A stretch of 33,537 nt of DNA from Candidatus Gastranaerophilales bacterium. GTDB lineage: Bacteria; Cyanobacteriota; Vampirovibrionia; Gastranaerophilales; Gastranaerophilaceae. Shown here piece after piece: positions 15,389 to 23,005 of the stretch (positions are counted from its first letter, which is position 1; the number at the start of each line of letters is the position of its first letter). The stretch covers positions 82,944 to 116,480 of the forward strand of contig CALVED010000006.1 of NCBI GenBank assembly GCA_944326485.1, given 5' to 3'. The notes below the pieces were generated by a model. That model searched no databases. It was not told the DNA's origin and saw only the letters and a list, made by a program, of their open reading frames with translations. Both the position numbers and the translations under genes were made by a program.

Positions 15389-15413
15389 AAGGCGGATTAT
15401 ATTCCGCCTTTTT
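15389..15413 (+). terminator. Intrinsic terminator
   Basis: GC-rich arms AAGGCGGA (15389-15396) and TCCGCCTT (15403-15410) enclose a 6-nt loop and end in T5. It closes the small gene at 15001. Confidence 0.85.
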
Positions 15414-15493
15414 AATACCATACAAATGGAGTAGTGCTTAAACATATTGTTTTATGGTATAAATCTCTTATAGATGAGAGAAGGACACTAGCA

Positions 15494-15958
15494 ATGAATG
15501 AATTAAAAGAGAACATCAAAAAGTTTTTACTTATTAAGTATGCAAAATCAAAATTAGAACAAAGTAATCATAGACTTTCTAAATCAATACCTTGGATTCA
15601 AAGAAAAAGCCTTTCTAATACAATTCAAGATCATTGCAGAGTTCTATTAAATACACTTATTAATGATAGTGAAAAACAATCTTTACGTCAGAATAAATTT
15701 ATTGTTGATTCTATATTAAAATATACGCTCGGAAAGAGTGAAAATCTATTGAAATCTAATAGAAAAGCAAAAGATATAAAGTCTTACATGCAATTAAATT
15801 CATATATTGTCTATGATGAAATAATGAAGGGTATTGCTTCTCATAAAAATAAGAAAGCAATTAAATTCAATATTGAAAAACAATTATCTCAAATCCAAGA
15901 AAAAATAGATTCAAAAGTTAGTATTGAAGAAATTCTTCAAGAAAAAATAAGTGCTTAA
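15494..15958 (+). CDS. Small basic helical protein of unknown function
   Basis: I start at the ATG at 15494, which has AGAAGG 9 bases upstream; a GTG at 15434 keeps the frame but starts immediately after a terminator and lacks a ribosome site. The product has 154 residues, is Lys-rich and almost entirely helical, with no membrane segment, signal peptide or recognised motif. Features include a first helix (ELKENIKKFLLIKYAKSKLE) and a C-terminal helix (EKQLSQIQEKIDSKVSIEEI) that could form a coiled coil. It is closed by a strong terminator. No function is proposed. Confidence 0.6.
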   Translation: MNELKENIKKFLLIKYAKSKLEQSNHRLSKSIPWIQRKSLSNTIQDHCRVLLNTLINDSEKQSLRQNKFIVDSILKYTLGKSENLLKSNRKAKDIKSYMQLNSYIVYDEIMKGIASHKNKKAIKFNIEKQLSQIQEKIDSKVSIEEILQEKISA

Positions 15959-15977
15959 CTAATTTATTATAAAAGTT

Positions 15978-16011
15978 AAAAAGGAAATCGAAATTTTCGA
16001 TTTCCTTTTTT
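15978..16011 (+). terminator. Bidirectional intrinsic terminator
   Basis: Perfect 14-bp arms, AAAAAGGAAATCGA (15978-15991) and TCGATTTCCTTTTT (15997-16010), enclose a 5-nt loop, with A-tract and T-tract on the two sides. It separates the + gene ending at 15958 from the - gene whose TAA is at 16010-16012. Confidence 0.88.
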
Positions 16012-16867
16012 AATCAAATAAATCTGTTTCATATATTAAATCATATTGATCTGCAATATCTTGCACAAATTCATGTCTTGTTTCAAGACCTTCAGGTGTT
16101 TCAAAATATTGATTAATTTTGTCTAAATTCTGAATAATTGCATTATGTTCTTTATCATATTTCATTGGATTCATTAGTATATAAAAGCTCATTAGATTTT
16201 TTAATTGTTTTGATAACGATTTAATATCAGCATTTTCTAAATCTATATCTAAAGATTTTGCAGAATTTATTGCCTCTTCATCTTCTATTTCTTCTTTATT
16301 TCTTCCCATTGTATTTACCATGAAATCTTTATACATATCAATTAAATCTTCACGGGTTGTTTCACAAGGAATACCAAGTTTCTTAAGAACTTTAATACAT
16401 AGTTGTTTTTCAAGTTCACTGTATAATTTACTATAGCCATCATCTATCTTTAAAGGATGTTTTTTTGTTAATCGTGAATATTTACCGTCAATAGTTATTG
16501 CTTCTTGTGATTCTGCATCTGTCGAAAGAAGAACACTAATATCACCGCTGGATAATGGATAACTAACAGGATGTCCGTGTATTAGCTTACAATTAGGAGT
16601 TAGTTTTCTTGTGTTTACGCTGCAGTGTTTGTTATCTCCTTCGCTTTCATCAAGAATTGTTCCGTTTTGATCAATAGCAACGGCATATTCTGTTTGATTT
16701 TGTTTTAAAGTTTCTATTATTTTGTTTTTTGCATATTCTATAGCTGATTCTTGAGCACTTTTACTTCTTGTAAAAGTATCTTCTCCTATTGTTTGTTTTA
16801 TAGGATTTTGTCTTTGTGTGTTATTAATTTGGTATATGTTTCCACAAAAATTTATTCTATTTATCAT
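16010..16867 (-). CDS. Putative JAMM/MPN-like domain protein
   Basis: ATG follows AAAGGAAG. The N-terminus is MINRINFCGN, similar to short INFxG/ISFKA-type starts in this window. Residues about 40-140 look like a JAB/MPN fold: a helix (SAIEYAKNKIIETLK), strand AVAIDQNGTILDE with a nearby Glu, then KLIHGHPVSYPLSSGDISVLL. The H97-x-H99-P...S106...D109 set matches the metal ligands of JAMM proteases and RadC-like proteins, followed by EAITIDGKYSRLTK as a later strand. The C-terminal half is helical and acidic with no recognised domain. It might be a metal-dependent peptidase or deubiquitinase-like enzyme, or a catalytically unused fold. No ubiquitin-like gene is nearby. The assignment is by motif only. 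Confidence 0.6.
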   Translation of the reverse strand: MINRINFCGNIYQINNTQRQNPIKQTIGEDTFTRSKSAQESAIEYAKNKIIETLKQNQTEYAVAIDQNGTILDESEGDNKHCSVNTRKLTPNCKLIHGHPVSYPLSSGDISVLLSTDAESQEAITIDGKYSRLTKKHPLKIDDGYSKLYSELEKQLCIKVLKKLGIPCETTREDLIDMYKDFMVNTMGRNKEEIEDEEAINSAKSLDIDLENADIKSLSKQLKNLMSFYILMNPMKYDKEHNAIIQNLDKINQYFETPEGLETRHEFVQDIADQYDLIYETDLFD

Positions 16868-16955
16868 TCTTTCTTCCTTTTACTTTATATAAATAAATAA
16901 AAAGAAGAAATTGCCTTTTTTTATTTTTTTGTAACAACTTATTAATGAAATAATT

Positions 16956-16988
16956 ACTTTGTTAACAAGCATGACTTGGTAACAAAGC
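16956..16988 (-). repeat. Dispersed repeat, module 2 hairpin only
   Basis: Arms ACTTTGTTA (16956-16964) and TAACAAAG (16980-16987) enclose a 15-nt loop, exactly the loop length of the copies at 2448 and 27443. Within the loop CAAG pairs with CTTG, while the copy at 2448 pairs CGAA with TTTG in the same place. It lies 23 bases downstream of the hisD stop. I see nothing else in the 143 bases between genes here. Confidence 0.7.
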
Positions 16989-17010
16989 CTGATATAGACT
17001 ATATCTTTGG

Positions 17011-18255
17011 TTATTTTATTCTTACATCTGCCGCAAGTTTGTGTGCAAATAATCCTTCTTTTTCGGCAAAAATAGATGCATTTTTTGCTGTTTTATTTAT
17101 TGAGTTAGGATTTATTATTTGATATGTTTGAATTTTTATATAATCAAAAACGCTTAAACCACCTGTATACTTTGATACCTGATTTGTTGGAAGAGTGTGA
17201 TTTGTTCCTGATACGTAGTCACCAAAAACTTCTGCCGAATAATTTCCGATAAATAATGAACCGTAATTAGTAAATTCATCTATATATTTATCCGTATTTC
17301 CGAAACACAATTCCAAATGTTCCGGTGCTTTTTCATTGGAAAGTTTTATAGCTTCTTCTATTGAATCTACTATTACAGCGTAAGATTTATCGTAAGAAAT
17401 TTCTGCTATATTTTTTGTTGAAAGTTCTTTTAAATATTCTCTCGCTTTTTCATCAACTTTTTTAGCTAATTCTCTTGATGAACATATTAAAAATGCCCTG
17501 GCATCTTTATCATGTTCGCACTGAGCCAGCATATCAGCGGCTATAAAATTAATATTAGAATTTTCATCAGCTATAATCATAACTTCAGAAGGACCAGCCA
17601 GAAAATCAATTCCGCATTCTCCATATACATGTTTTTTTGCAGCTGTTACATATTTATTCCCTGGTCCTACTATTTTATTAACTTTTTTTATTGTTTCTGT
17701 ACCGTAAGCCATTGCCGCAATTGCTTGTACTCCACCAATTCTGTATATCTCATCAGCACCTGCCATATATGCTGCTGCTATGGTAACAGGCTTTATTTTG
17801 GGGGACATCGCTATTACTCTTTTGACTCCTGCCGCTTTCGCCGGAACAATCGTCATTATTGCACTGGATGGCAGGGGATAATTCCCTCCCGGAATATAAC
17901 AACCTACTGAATCAATGGCTATTATCTTATGTCCTAGAGTATTTCCGCTTATCTCTATATTTAGTTCTTTTATACTTCCCAGTTGTGCTTTTGCAAATTC
18001 ATTAACATTATTAATTGCATATTTTAAGGTTTCTTTTGTTTGATTATCAATTGAATTAATTGATTCTTCTATTTCTTTTTCACTAACTTTAAAATTTTCT
18101 ATGTAACCATCGCCGAATTTTTCTGTGTATTCTCTTACTGCATTATCTCCAAAAGTTTTGACTTTTGATATGATTTCATTTACAGACTCAATATTTTCAA
18201 ATTCAATCTTTGAAAAAAAGTCTTTATCTATGTCTTTATAATTTATTATTTTCAT
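17011..18255 (-). CDS. hisD: Histidinol dehydrogenase
   Basis: It oxidises histidinol to histidine in two NAD-linked steps at a zinc site. The 414-residue protein is of normal size and has the family motifs [75 protein letters not shown] and [11 protein letters not shown], which include the zinc ligands and catalytic His residues. The start is ATG with AGGAAA upstream, 8 bases after the fused hisA-hisI-hisE gene, so the two form an operon. Other his genes (hisG, hisB, hisC, hisF, hisH) are not in the window. Confidence 0.97.
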   Translation of the reverse strand: MKIINYKDIDKDFFSKIEFENIESVNEIISKVKTFGDNAVREYTEKFGDGYIENFKVSEKEIEESINSIDNQTKETLKYAINNVNEFAKAQLGSIKELNIEISGNTLGHKIIAIDSVGCYIPGGNYPLPSSAIMTIVPAKAAGVKRVIAMSPKIKPVTIAAAYMAGADEIYRIGGVQAIAAMAYGTETIKKVNKIVGPGNKYVTAAKKHVYGECGIDFLAGPSEVMIIADENSNINFIAADMLAQCEHDKDARAFLICSSRELAKKVDEKAREYLKELSTKNIAEISYDKSYAVIVDSIEEAIKLSNEKAPEHLELCFGNTDKYIDEFTNYGSLFIGNYSAEVFGDYVSGTNHTLPTNQVSKYTGGLSVFDYIKIQTYQIINPNSINKTAKNASIFAEKEGLFAHKLAADVRIK

Positions 18256-18263
18256 AAGTTTTC

Positions 18264-19490
18264 CTATTTTGTTCTTGATGCGAGGTTATTTAATATGTCT
18301 TGTGGTGTAACATTATGTAATGCCATATATGTTAGCATGTGATATGTTAAATCACTTGCTTCCCATTCTAATCCGTCACCTTTTTCGAAATTGACAGATT
18401 CAAATGCTTCCTCCATTATTTTTCTCTCAAGTTTAAATTCATCTTTAAATAACTTAGTTGTATATGAATTTTCCGGCATCTTCTCTTTTCTGTCTAAAAG
18501 TAATTGATATAATTCATTTATACAAAAATCTTTATCCTCAAAACAAGAATATCTTCCCGTATGACAAGCGTTTCCTTTTTGTTTTACTTTGAAGAGTAAT
18601 GTATCTTGGTCACAGTCAAATTTTGAACTTATTAATTCTTGAGTATTTCCGGAAGTTGCACCTTTTGTCCATAATTCTTGTCTTGATCTGCTCCAGTATG
18701 TTGCTTTGCCTTCAGATAATGATTTTCTGAGCGACTCTTCATTTGAATAGGCAAGCATTAAAACTTGTTTTGTATCTATATCTTGAACTATAGTTGGTAT
18801 TAATCCGTTTTGTTTATTAAAATCCATAACAGCAACATAAGCATCTTCAAGTTTAATCGCTCCTGTATATATGCTCATGCCTAATTGAGTTGAAACATTC
18901 ATTTTAACAAGAGTTTTTATTTCATCAATTGTAGAAATACCACCTGCTGCAATAAGTGTTTTCTTTGTCATTGAGCGGATTTTACTTATTGCATTTATAT
19001 CTGTTCCTTGCATCATGCCTTCTTTATCTACTATGGTATATAGATATCCTGCGCAAAAATTATCAAATCTTCTAACATATTCTTCTGGTGATGCGTTTAT
19101 TTGTGTTGTCCAGCCTTCAATTGTTATTTTCCCTTGTTTTGCATCAATAGCAACAATAACTTTATCTTTAGGAAGTTTTGATAGTAGTTCTTCATTTGCT
19201 GCTGTTCCTATTATTATTTGCTTTGCTCCGTTAGCAAGAATTCTTTTAGCTTTTTCTATATCTCTTATTCCTCCGCCAACTCTGCAATGGGCAATTTTAC
19301 AAATCTCTTTTATTAGTGCTTCGTTGTCTCCTTTATTCATTGCTGCATCTAAGTCTATAACACTAATTTCTCCAAATCTAGAATAATATTTTGCAAGTTC
19401 TAATACATTTTCTTTTTCTAAAACTTTTTCTTTTCCTTGTCTTAGTTGAACTGCTTTGCCGCCCATTAAGTCGATACTTGGAATAATCAT
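18264..19490 (-). CDS. hisA-hisIE: Fused HisA-HisI-HisE (ProFAR isomerase / PR-AMP cyclohydrolase / PR-ATP pyrophosphatase)
   Basis: One 408-residue frame holds three histidine enzymes. Residues 1 to about 226 are HisA: PSIDLMGGKAVQL with catalytic Asp7, the second-site Asp116 in IDAKQGKI, Thr152 in the YTIVDKEG loop, and the phosphate site LIAAGGIST. Residues about 228-320 are HisI: MLAYSNEESL, ATYWSRSR, LWTKGATSGNTQ, and zinc cysteines C293, C309 and C316. Residues about 325-408 are HisE: ERKIMEEAFE and EASDLTYHMLTYM. The enzymes act in the order HisE, HisI, HisA, three consecutive steps. HisI-HisE fusions are common, but HisA at the N-terminus of one is unusual. The ribosome site is AAAGG. 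All catalytic residues look intact. Confidence 0.95.
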   Translation of the reverse strand: MIIPSIDLMGGKAVQLRQGKEKVLEKENVLELAKYYSRFGEISVIDLDAAMNKGDNEALIKEICKIAHCRVGGGIRDIEKAKRILANGAKQIIIGTAANEELLSKLPKDKVIVAIDAKQGKITIEGWTTQINASPEEYVRRFDNFCAGYLYTIVDKEGMMQGTDINAISKIRSMTKKTLIAAGGISTIDEIKTLVKMNVSTQLGMSIYTGAIKLEDAYVAVMDFNKQNGLIPTIVQDIDTKQVLMLAYSNEESLRKSLSEGKATYWSRSRQELWTKGATSGNTQELISSKFDCDQDTLLFKVKQKGNACHTGRYSCFEDKDFCINELYQLLLDRKEKMPENSYTTKLFKDEFKLERKIMEEAFESVNFEKGDGLEWEASDLTYHMLTYMALHNVTPQDILNNLASRTK

Positions 19491-19520
19491 TTTATTTACC
19501 TTTCTTTGTGTATTAATTTA

Positions 19521-19549
19521 ATTATAGTCGAAAAAGTTTTTTTCTGAAA
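19521..19549 (-). promoter_or_regulatory. Likely promoter of the his operon
   Basis: On the minus strand a perfect TATAAT -10 (19521-19526) lies 31 bases before the ATG of the HisA fusion. The -35 is weak: TTTCAG or TTTTCA at 17-18 bases spacing. The leader is too short for a riboswitch or T-box. Confidence 0.45.
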
Positions 19550-19589
19550 AGGTTAAATATGAAAATGAACTTTTGATTTTATATTTCGT

Positions 19590-19710
19590 TCTATATTACA
19601 CAAGGATATTTTAAAAAATGTTTATTCCCGTAATATAGATTCCAAATACTACTTATTTATTCCATGACAGAACTCTCGGTGATTTAAAAAATTAAATCAC
19701 CTTTTCTTTT
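19590..19710 (+). ncRNA. Possible structured RNA between his operon and tRNA-Lys
   Basis: A perfect 10-bp pairing, TCTATATTAC (19590-19599) with GTAATATAGA (19630-19639), is followed by the terminator hairpin at 19678-19701. No coding gene occupies this stretch, and the next feature, tRNA-Lys, has its own promoter. No convincing promoter was found for this element, so it is a weak candidate. Confidence 0.25.
19678..19710 (+). terminator. Intrinsic terminator in the his-tRNA gap
   Basis: Perfect 10-bp arms GGTGATTTAA (19678-19687) and TTAAATCACC (19692-19701) with a 4-nt loop are followed by TTTTCTTTT on the + strand. There is no known + gene upstream of it. Confidence 0.7.
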
Positions 19711-19720
19711 AAAAAATTTG

Positions 19721-19749
19721 TTGACTCTAAAAAATGTTCTTGGTATCTT
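19721..19749 (+). promoter_or_regulatory. Promoter of tRNA-Lys
   Basis: TTGACT (19721-19726) and TATCTT (19744-19749) are separated by 17 bases, ending 20 bases before the tRNA. Confidence 0.65.
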
Positions 19750-19769
19750 AATAAAGAAGTTAGACAAAT

Positions 19770-19845
19770 GCGTCTGTAGCTCAGTAGGTAGAGCACTCCC
19801 CTTTTAAGGGATAGGTCGCGCGTTCGAATCGCGCCAGACGCACCA
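19770..19845 (+). tRNA. tRNA-Lys (anticodon UUU)
   Basis: The acceptor arm GCGTCTG pairs with CAGACGC. The D arm has GCTC/GAGC, the anticodon loop is CTTTTAA with TTT as anticodon, and the T arm is GCGCG-TTCGAAT-CGCGC. The CCA end is encoded (19843-19845). The outer anticodon-stem pair is a C-T mismatch; otherwise the cloverleaf is complete. Confidence 0.96.
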
Positions 19846-19849
19846 TTTT

Positions 19850-19875
19850 AAGCCCCATAAGGGGCTTTATTTTTT
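19850..19875 (+). terminator. Intrinsic terminator of tRNA-Lys
   Basis: AAGCCCC (19850-19856) pairs with GGGGCTT (19861-19867), followed by a T-rich tail. Confidence 0.85.
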
Positions 19876-19896
19876 GTCTTCTTCTTAATAAAAATT

Positions 19897-19946
19897 AATA
19901 TTGTCATCAATATTGTTAATAATAAGTAATTTAATTACTTATTATT
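19897..19946. promoter_or_regulatory. Two tandem dyads upstream of the HEXXH gene
   Basis: AATATTG-TCAT-CAATATT (19897-19914) is followed by a 29-base near-perfect palindrome (19918-19946) with 14-bp arms AATAATAAGTAATT and AATTACTTATTATT around a single T. They lie 31-80 bases before the ATG at 19978, where an operator could sit. AT-only palindromes arise more easily in this genome, so function is unproven. Confidence 0.4.
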
Positions 19947-19977
19947 TATAAGTTTTAAAAGTTTAAGGTATGTAAAG

Positions 19978-22020
19978 ATGAATATTCAAAATATAAATAA
20001 TTATAGTTATTTATCTAAAATTAATAGTTTAAACAAAAATATTAAAGTTAAAACTAAAGGTATTAAAAATGATGAATTTACAAAAAATTCTCAAGATGCT
20101 TCAAATGATGGGAAATTTACCTTTAAAGAAGCTATAAAAAATTTTGGAAAAGGTATAATAAGCCCAGTAACAACAATAATGAAACATCCATTTATGACAA
20201 TTGGTGCTATTGCTTCAACAGCTGCGGTTTGTTCTGTAGTACCTGTACTAACTCCTATTTTAGCTGTGGGCTTTGGAGCATTAAGTTTTGTTCAGTTGGG
20301 AAAAGGTATATATAATGCTGCCAAAGAATATAAAAATGGTAATTACGACAATTCAGAAAAGGCTTTTGAACAAATAGGTCAAGGTGCTATAAGTAGTGCA
20401 TTGAGTGTTTTGGGACTTAAACAAGCAGCAAAAGTCGCTAAAGAAGCTAAAGTTATGAGTAATTTAAAAGTAAATGTTTTAGATGCAGAACAAAAAGCAC
20501 AAATATCGAAAGATGTTACATCTTCTTCTATGATTAGTGCGTTAAAAGAAAATCTTTCACTTATTTTTACAAAAGAAGGAAGGCAAGCTGTTTTATATCA
20601 ATTCAAACCAAGTACTTTGAAATCCAGAGTTATCGACCTTGTGAAATTTGTTAAAGGAAAAAAAGTTCCTGTAAAGAAAAAAATTGAATATGAAAAATCA
20701 GTTGATCAAGCTGAAAAATTTAGAAAATCACCTGAAGGTATTAGAAGAGCTGCATTAAGTGATGAACAGATTGAAGCCGAAGTTCATAAATCTTTTGATA
20801 AGGCTTTTGATGATTTAGGTATTCCAAAGAAGCTTAGACCAAAACTTAAAATAGATAAAGCATCAGAAAAAAGTGGTGGAAGTTATAATGCATCAAATCA
20901 CACAATTGATTATAATCCCGAGTCATATAGAGCTGGTACTTTTGAAATAGATGATGTAATTATGCATGAAGCGACTCATTGTAAAGAAGCATTGTTAAGG
21001 GCAGGAATACCTCAGGATAAGGTTAATGAAATTGTTAAAAATGAGTTAATTAATAGAGTTTTTAACGGCGAAAGTGAAAAAATAATTTTAAGAGGAAGTT
21101 TTTTGGGTACTAAAACAATGGACCCTCCCAAAATGAATACCTCTTTAAAAAAAGATTTTGTAAGATTTGCTTGTGAAAATATATATAAAAAAGATAATAA
21201 TTTAGTTAAAGGTTTGTCTTCTTATATTGATGAATATGAAGCAATAAAAAGCGGAAGTAAATATGCAAGTTCTGTAAAATTTGATGCTGCTCAAAAAGAA
21301 ATAGCTCCTTTTATTGGCAAAATTAAAGCAATATTAGATAAACATCCGGAATTTACTTCTCAGTTTGATAGTTATGATGATGCTTTAAATGAAATGTTGA
21401 AATATTCTTTATCACATAATGTAAGATATAATTCTTTTGCAAATGTATCTGTTGGAAGAATTAATCCTGATGATTTGCCTAAATTATCTCCTGAGTTATT
21501 GAAAAAGGCAGAACAATCATTAGTGGATAATATTACAACAATAGAAGGAAATGGTAGAATTTCGGGAATTAATGGTTTGTTTGCGAATAATAATGCATTT
21601 AACCAATATCAATTTAGTCCGGAGGAAGTTCTTGCTCAAAAGAATGGAAAAACTTTCTTAATAAAAAATTTATCTGCAAGGATGGAACAGCTAAAACAAT
21701 CAGGTAATCTATCTCCTGAAGAAGAATCTTTTATTAATTCAATGATTGAAAAATCTAAATTAATAATTGAGTATAAAACAAAAGGATTAGAATATTATCA
21801 GAAATATACTCAATTAATTAATAATCCAAATGATGAAAATTTGGCTCAAATTGTCAAAACGATGGAATCTGAACTTAATGCTATGAAATCAGCATTTTCA
21901 CCTGTTGAATATGAAAGGGTTGAACAGTTTGTTGAAATTATGGGAAGTCCCGATCTGGCTACTTCATTTGTTCCTGGAAATATATTTGCTTTATTTGGTC
22001 AAATAAAAGATGAAGATTAA
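19978..22020 (+). CDS. Large protein with hydrophobic segment and HEXXH metal-site motif, unknown function
   Basis: The start is ATG with AAGG upstream. The 680-residue protein has no signal peptide. A long hydrophobic, Ala/Gly/Val-rich region at about 74-105 (FMTIGAIASTAAVCSVVPV then LTPILAVGFGALSF) could form a membrane hairpin, followed by an amphipathic region up to about 160. Residues about 255-345 look like a zinc-peptidase core: a helix, then HTIDYNPESY, EIDDVIMHEATHCKEAL with H330-E331-x-x-H334, the zincin motif. The C-terminal 300 residues are helical and polar without a recognised domain. It may be a membrane-associated metalloprotease or a secreted or injected effector. It stands alone and ends 43 bases from convergent cysK. 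No close family is recognised. Confidence 0.7.
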   Translation: MNIQNINNYSYLSKINSLNKNIKVKTKGIKNDEFTKNSQDASNDGKFTFKEAIKNFGKGIISPVTTIMKHPFMTIGAIASTAAVCSVVPVLTPILAVGFGALSFVQLGKGIYNAAKEYKNGNYDNSEKAFEQIGQGAISSALSVLGLKQAAKVAKEAKVMSNLKVNVLDAEQKAQISKDVTSSSMISALKENLSLIFTKEGRQAVLYQFKPSTLKSRVIDLVKFVKGKKVPVKKKIEYEKSVDQAEKFRKSPEGIRRAALSDEQIEAEVHKSFDKAFDDLGIPKKLRPKLKIDKASEKSGGSYNASNHTIDYNPESYRAGTFEIDDVIMHEATHCKEALLRAGIPQDKVNEIVKNELINRVFNGESEKIILRGSFLGTKTMDPPKMNTSLKKDFVRFACENIYKKDNNLVKGLSSYIDEYEAIKSGSKYASSVKFDAAQKEIAPFIGKIKAILDKHPEFTSQFDSYDDALNEMLKYSLSHNVRYNSFANVSVGRINPDDLPKLSPELLKKAEQSLVDNITTIEGNGRISGINGLFANNNAFNQYQFSPEEVLAQKNGKTFLIKNLSARMEQLKQSGNLSPEEESFINSMIEKSKLIIEYKTKGLEYYQKYTQLINNPNDENLAQIVKTMESELNAMKSAFSPVEYERVEQFVEIMGSPDLATSFVPGNIFALFGQIKDED

Positions 22021-22023
22021 GAA

Positions 22024-22062
22024 GTTCGTAAAAAGTTTACGATAAGCTGAAAGTTAAGAATT
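22024..22062 (+). repeat. Dispersed repeat, degenerate module 1 (copy D)
   Basis: The core TACGATAAGCTGAAAG and the flanking A-tract and AATTTTTA resemble module 1 at 2316, 14945 and 27327, with a 5-base loss in the middle. It fills the gap between convergent genes and could act as a weak terminator. Confidence 0.45.
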
Positions 22063-22063
22063 T

Positions 22064-22987
22064 TTATTCTGAAAACATATCACTTGATAAATATCTCATT
22101 CCTGTGTCAGGAAGAATAACAACTATTAATTTATCTTTATTTTCTTCTTGTTTTGATAGCTCTAATGCAGCGTAAAGAGCTGCGCCGGATGAAATGCCTG
22201 CAAATATTCCTTCTTCTTTTGTTAATTTAAGAGCAGTATTTATTGCATCTTCATCAGTAACTGTTATAACTTTATCTATAATGCTTGCATCATAATTCTT
22301 TGGAATAAAGTTCGCACCTATTCCTTGTATTTTGTGAGCACCTGCTTTTCCTTTCGTTATTACAGGAGATGCTGCCGGTTCAACACCTATTGCTTTTATA
22401 TTTGGGTTCTTTTCTTTAAGCTTTTTTGCTATTCCTGAAATTGTACCGCCTGTTCCTATGCCTGCTATTACTATATCAACTTTTCCTTCTGTATCGTTCC
22501 ATATTTCCATTCCGGTTGTTTCATAATGAACTTTAGTATTTGAAGGATTATTGAATTGCTGGGGAATGAAAGAACCTTTTATTTCTTTTTTTAATCTTTC
22601 TGCTTCCTCTACAGCTCCTTGCATTCCCTTTTTACCGTCTGTTAAAATTAGTTGAGCGCCATACGCTCTTAAAATGTCCCGTCTTTCTTTACTCATTGTT
22701 TCTGGCATGGTTAATATTAATTTGTATCCTTTTATTAATGATACAAGTGCTAAACCTATACCTGTATTTCCGCTTGTAGGCTCAATAATTGTACTTTCAC
22801 CGCTTTTTATTAGCCCTTTTCTTTCAGCATCTTCAATCATACTTAGAGCTGTTCTATCCTTTATTGAACCTGCAGGATTAAAATATTCTATTTTTACTAA
22901 AATATCTGCATATCCTTTATTAAGTTTGTTTATTCTCACAAGAGGAGTATTCCCGATTAATTCTGATATATTATTATATATTTTCAT
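22064..22987 (-). CDS. cysK: Cysteine synthase (O-acetylserine sulfhydrylase)
   Basis: A PLP enzyme that makes cysteine from O-acetylserine and sulfide. The 307-residue protein has the PLP lysine Lys43 in FNPAGSIKDRTA, the substrate loop EPTSGNTGIGLA, the PLP phosphate loop GIGTGGTISG, and ISSGAALYAA near the end. It is third in the mnmA-bioB-cysK operon, 18 bases after bioB, with AAGG before the ATG. A cystathionine beta-synthase activity is less likely because the regulatory CBS domains are absent. CysK versus CysM was not separated beyond motif resemblance. Confidence 0.94.
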   Translation of the reverse strand: MKIYNNISELIGNTPLVRINKLNKGYADILVKIEYFNPAGSIKDRTALSMIEDAERKGLIKSGESTIIEPTSGNTGIGLALVSLIKGYKLILTMPETMSKERRDILRAYGAQLILTDGKKGMQGAVEEAERLKKEIKGSFIPQQFNNPSNTKVHYETTGMEIWNDTEGKVDIVIAGIGTGGTISGIAKKLKEKNPNIKAIGVEPAASPVITKGKAGAHKIQGIGANFIPKNYDASIIDKVITVTDEDAINTALKLTKEEGIFAGISSGAALYAALELSKQEENKDKLIVVILPDTGMRYLSSDMFSE

Positions 22988-23005
22988 TTGTTTAACCTTC
23001 TTTTT

